Shown piece after piece: positions 28,563-30,804 of a DNA stretch of 30,804 bases (its first letter is position 1; each line of letters begins with the position of its first letter). Location of the stretch: assembly GCA_025331445.1 (NCBI GenBank), contig JAIWNE010000215.1, positions 1-30,804 of the forward strand. The letters run 5' to 3'. Both the position numbers and the translations under genes were made by a program. This stretch comes from Blakeslea trispora (Eukaryota; Mucoromycota; Mucoromycetes; Mucorales; Choanephoraceae). The notes beneath the pieces were generated by a model that ran no database searches, was not told where the DNA came from, and saw only the letters and a list, made by a program, of their open reading frames with translations.

Positions 28563-29866
28563 CTAAATAAAAGAAGTACGTGAATAAAAAGAATTACAAC
28601 ATAGATGCTTATGAATAATTACCTCAACTTATACAACAAAGTAAACACATATCAATTAAAGACAAGGACTGAGTAGATGGAAGTAGATTATTAGTGGCTT
28701 GACCGAAGAAAAAAAAAAGAAAAAGACTTACCTGTATACTTTAAAAAAAAAGTAATAAAAAAGAGAGAAAAAGAGAAAAGAAAGGAAAAAAGAAAAAATT
28801 TCAACTTATTGACAGCTTCCTATTTGGGTCTTGTCAATAACAAAAAAAAAGAGAGAGAAAAAAATTTCACACTGACAAATTTTATTATTGAATCACCGAC
28901 ACAAGAATAAAATATCCTGACTTTACTTGACCGTTAAAAAATCTATAAAAAGCGACTAAGAGAGCGCTTCAAGTGCATTATAAGCATCCGGTAATATGCC
29001 CCTTTAATATAGCCACAAACAGGCACCTCTTTTCTTTTTTTTTGTGTCAAAAAAACGACATTAGGCCTGTCGACATGGGCACGTATGAGTGCACTTTAAA
29101 AAAAATAAAAAATAAAGAGAAATAGCTTTATTCAATCTCAGCCTATATCACACACACTTTTTTTTTATTACAAGTAGCCTCAACTCATACTTTATTTATC
29201 TGCTAAAAGCAGATGAGACTTAGCGAGCTTATGTCATTTTAGCAATGCAGTATATTGAACGTAGACATTCCAAGCGTGGACTCTGGTTTGGAAGTGCAAC
29301 GAAAAGAGAACAGTCAGGAAAGCTTTTAAGCTGCAAGTTGACTTCAATCTAAAAATAAAGAGAATATCAGGCTGCTACTTTTTCTTCTTCGGTACTAAGC
29401 TTGATCCTCATCATACATGCCAAGCAAAAGGTAAGTTACATTGCCGTGTTATGAATCAGCTATACCCTTTCTTTTGTTTTTGTTTCGACAAGAAGTGGAT
29501 TGCTTTATGAACGAGAAGCTCTTTTTATGAATGAAAAACATCTTTACGCAATAAACAACGACTGCTTACGAGTTATTTTATGGATTACACCTTTATTTAT
29601 TTTTGTCTCAGTACATGAAAGGAAAGAATGTGGGTTTTGGTACAAAATGAGCATATACAAGAGGAAAAAGATGTAAATGGACTGTTGCAAGTACTTATTT
29701 CTTATATTTTGACCTGTTAAGCTTGTAGAAATGGAACAGAAGAAAAGGGGATTTAAAGTGCAGGCTTACCTTGAACGCACTACTGGGTAATTAGGGACAT
29801 GAGACCGAGATGAGTTTGCATGTTCTTCACAAAACTCTTTTTTTTTTTTGCTTTTAATTTTACAAG
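28563..29866. other. Interior of element C without supported gene
   Basis: AT-rich sequence with minus-strand donor- and acceptor-like sites at 28617-28740 that may belong to lost exons of the fragment at 28388-28562. TTATTGACA near 28809 and TGTCAATAA near 28833 form a small hairpin. Nothing else is supported. Confidence 0.35.
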
Positions 29867-29985
29867 TGTCTCTTCTTCAAAGGTTTTATTCAAACATATT
29901 TATACTAGTGCATTTATTCCAATGTGTTTATCTCGGTGTCTTCTGCTTTAGATGCCTTTATTTCAGTGTCTTTTTTCTCTTTTAA
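29867..29985 (+). repeat. Degenerate 13-17 bp subterminal array in element C
   Basis: Units of the form GTG(C/T)-TTTATTC recur: GTGCATTTATTCCAAT, GTGTTTATCTCG, GTGTCTTCTGC, TGCCTTTATTTCA, GTGTCTTTT. It sits where element A has the ACACTCAAAA array, and it contains CAC on the opposite strand in the same way. Confidence 0.6.
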
Positions 29986-30042
29986 TTTTTGAGAGTCTCT
30001 TTTTTTCAGTGGCTTATGTTTTTTATTTCCCATTTTTAAAAA

Positions 30043-30489
30043 AATTTCCCAATTATTTTGTGAGTCTCATTCTCAATTTATAAATCTCCCGTTTCCGAAA
30101 GTATTTTCCAATTTTTTAAGCAGTGATTTTTTAGGCCTTGATATTTTTTAAAGAAAAAAAGACAAGTCAATTTAAACTCCTCAGCATTAAGGGAAATCAA
30201 GTTGCTTTTAAAATCTCAAGCAGAGAAAAAATCACTGCCAAAAAATTTATAGAGCGAAATTTCTTTAAGCAGTGAAATGATAAAAGAAATTTAAATGGTA
30301 ATAACTTTATGAAAACAAACTCGTTTTGAATTCTGTAAGAAGTTCTGAAAGTTCACACAATATATCTAAATATCTATCAAAAAAAGTAGCAGCGTTTATA
30401 ATCAAAATCAATACTTAGAGTTTGGGTGCACTTAAGACCAAGTTAACCGTGGATGACCACCGTACGTTGGTCAAGCATTCGGTGTAGTG
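30043..30489 (-). repeat. Element C right end, inverted copy of the element A left end
   Basis: Matches 6395-6832 in inverse orientation with two near-continuous 40-base identical runs. The last bases GGTGTAGTG are the complement of the terminal CACTACACC. Confidence 0.9.
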
Positions 30490-30492
30490 CTT
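30490..30492 (+). repeat. Target site duplication of element C (right CTT)
   Basis: CTT directly after the end of C, equal to 27511-27513. Confidence 0.7.
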
Positions 30493-30493
30493 A

Positions 30494-30804
30494 CACTACA
30501 CATAAAGGGTCGTCGCGCGCACGCCAATTTCTGCGGATAACTTGACTGTAACGCACCTTCCAGGCATGACGCGCGCAAAGCGTAGGGCGTCATGTGTTTT
30601 CGCATTGAGACGACACAGCGAAACACTGTCATGTGTCAACGCATTGGAAGACAGGGCGGAGCAACGTCTTGTGTTTTCGCATGAGAGTTTGAGTGAACCT
30701 CTTTGTCTTTCGCTTTCATTAAAACGACCTGATTGGATTGTTTACTCATGACATCCTCATTCAATCGGCTTCTTTATCAAAATATACAATCATCAATTCG
30801 TTTT
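30494..30804 (+). mobile_element. Element D: left end of a further A-family element, cut by window
   Basis: It begins CACTACACATAAAGGG and is an inverted copy of 16972-17243, the right end of element A. It has one extra 39-base segment (30597-30635) bounded by CATGTG on both sides. It starts four bases after element C ends and runs past the window. The frame over its GC-rich part is not a gene. Confidence 0.85.

Larger units (their letters stand above)
27514..30489 (-). mobile_element. Element C: non-autonomous CACTA-type element, 2976 bp
   Basis: It starts CACTACACCGAA and ends with the complement TTCGGTGTAGTG, flanked by CTT on both sides. Its left part (27785-28085) matches the right end of element A, and its right part (30043-30489) matches the left end of A, both inverted. 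It is therefore an A-family element in opposite orientation. No transposase frame is present. It carries a spliced gene fragment at 28388-28562. It would depend on a transposase made elsewhere. Confidence 0.85.

Noticed and set aside
30542..30751. 69-codon frame over the GC-rich end of element D
   Set aside because: It lies within a terminal repeat shared with A and C, and the frame is not kept in A.
6345..30804. A single giant 24-kb transposon with ends at 6395 and 30489
   Set aside because: The two ends match as inverted repeats, but element C has its own other end at 27514 with a CTT duplication, and the flanks of A rejoin at 17244.

Overview
The window looks like transposon-packed DNA from an early-diverging fungus, most likely a Mucoromycota (Mucorales-type) genome. 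The basis is inference: the DNA is AT-rich, introns are short (about 45-90 nt) with GTAAG-type donors and CTAAC-like branch points, and it mixes Ty3/Gypsy, CACTA/Plavaka-like and Tc1/mariner-like elements. I see no housekeeping gene, tRNA, rRNA or CRISPR array.

Layout. (1) 1-6344: a Ty3/Gypsy LTR retrotransposon cut by the window edge (end of 5' LTR, gag, protease-RT-RNase H, integrase, whole 3' LTR). (2) 6345-6394 plus 17244-about 25303: one DNA transposon, 'element B', split in two. Its ends are inverted copies of each other. It carries an intact four-exon accessory gene (+), a convergent ORF for a transposase C-terminal domain (-), and a damaged Plavaka/CACTA-like transposase gene (-). (3) 6395-17243: 'element A', a CACTA-type element that starts and ends with CACTACAC and sits inside the left end of B. 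It carries a transposase gene (+, one nonsense codon) and a homologous accessory gene (-, two frame changes). (4) Inside A, about 13775-16168: a Tc1/mariner-like element with a DDE gene broken by one stop and one frameshift. (5) 25304-27513: mostly non-coding, strand-skewed DNA. (6) 27514-30489: 'element C', a 3-kb non-autonomous relative of A in inverted orientation, with matching CTT target duplications. (7) 30494-window end: the end of a further A-type element, 'D', four bases from C.

The point of most interest is the two-gene module. Elements A and B each pair a large transposase gene (three phase-1 introns) with a smaller convergent partner gene (three phase-0 introns at matching places). 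The partners share blocks of sequence but have no domain I recognise. By analogy with plant CACTA elements (TnpD plus TnpA), the partner may bind the subterminal repeats that fill the ends of A, B and C. That role is inference. The accessory gene of B and the separate C-terminal ORF of B are the only DNA-transposon genes here that read through undamaged.

Inferred insertion order: B first, then A into the end of B, then the Tc1-like element into A. The Gypsy element and C/D came separately. All assignments are from reading the sequence and translations; no search or alignment program was run.
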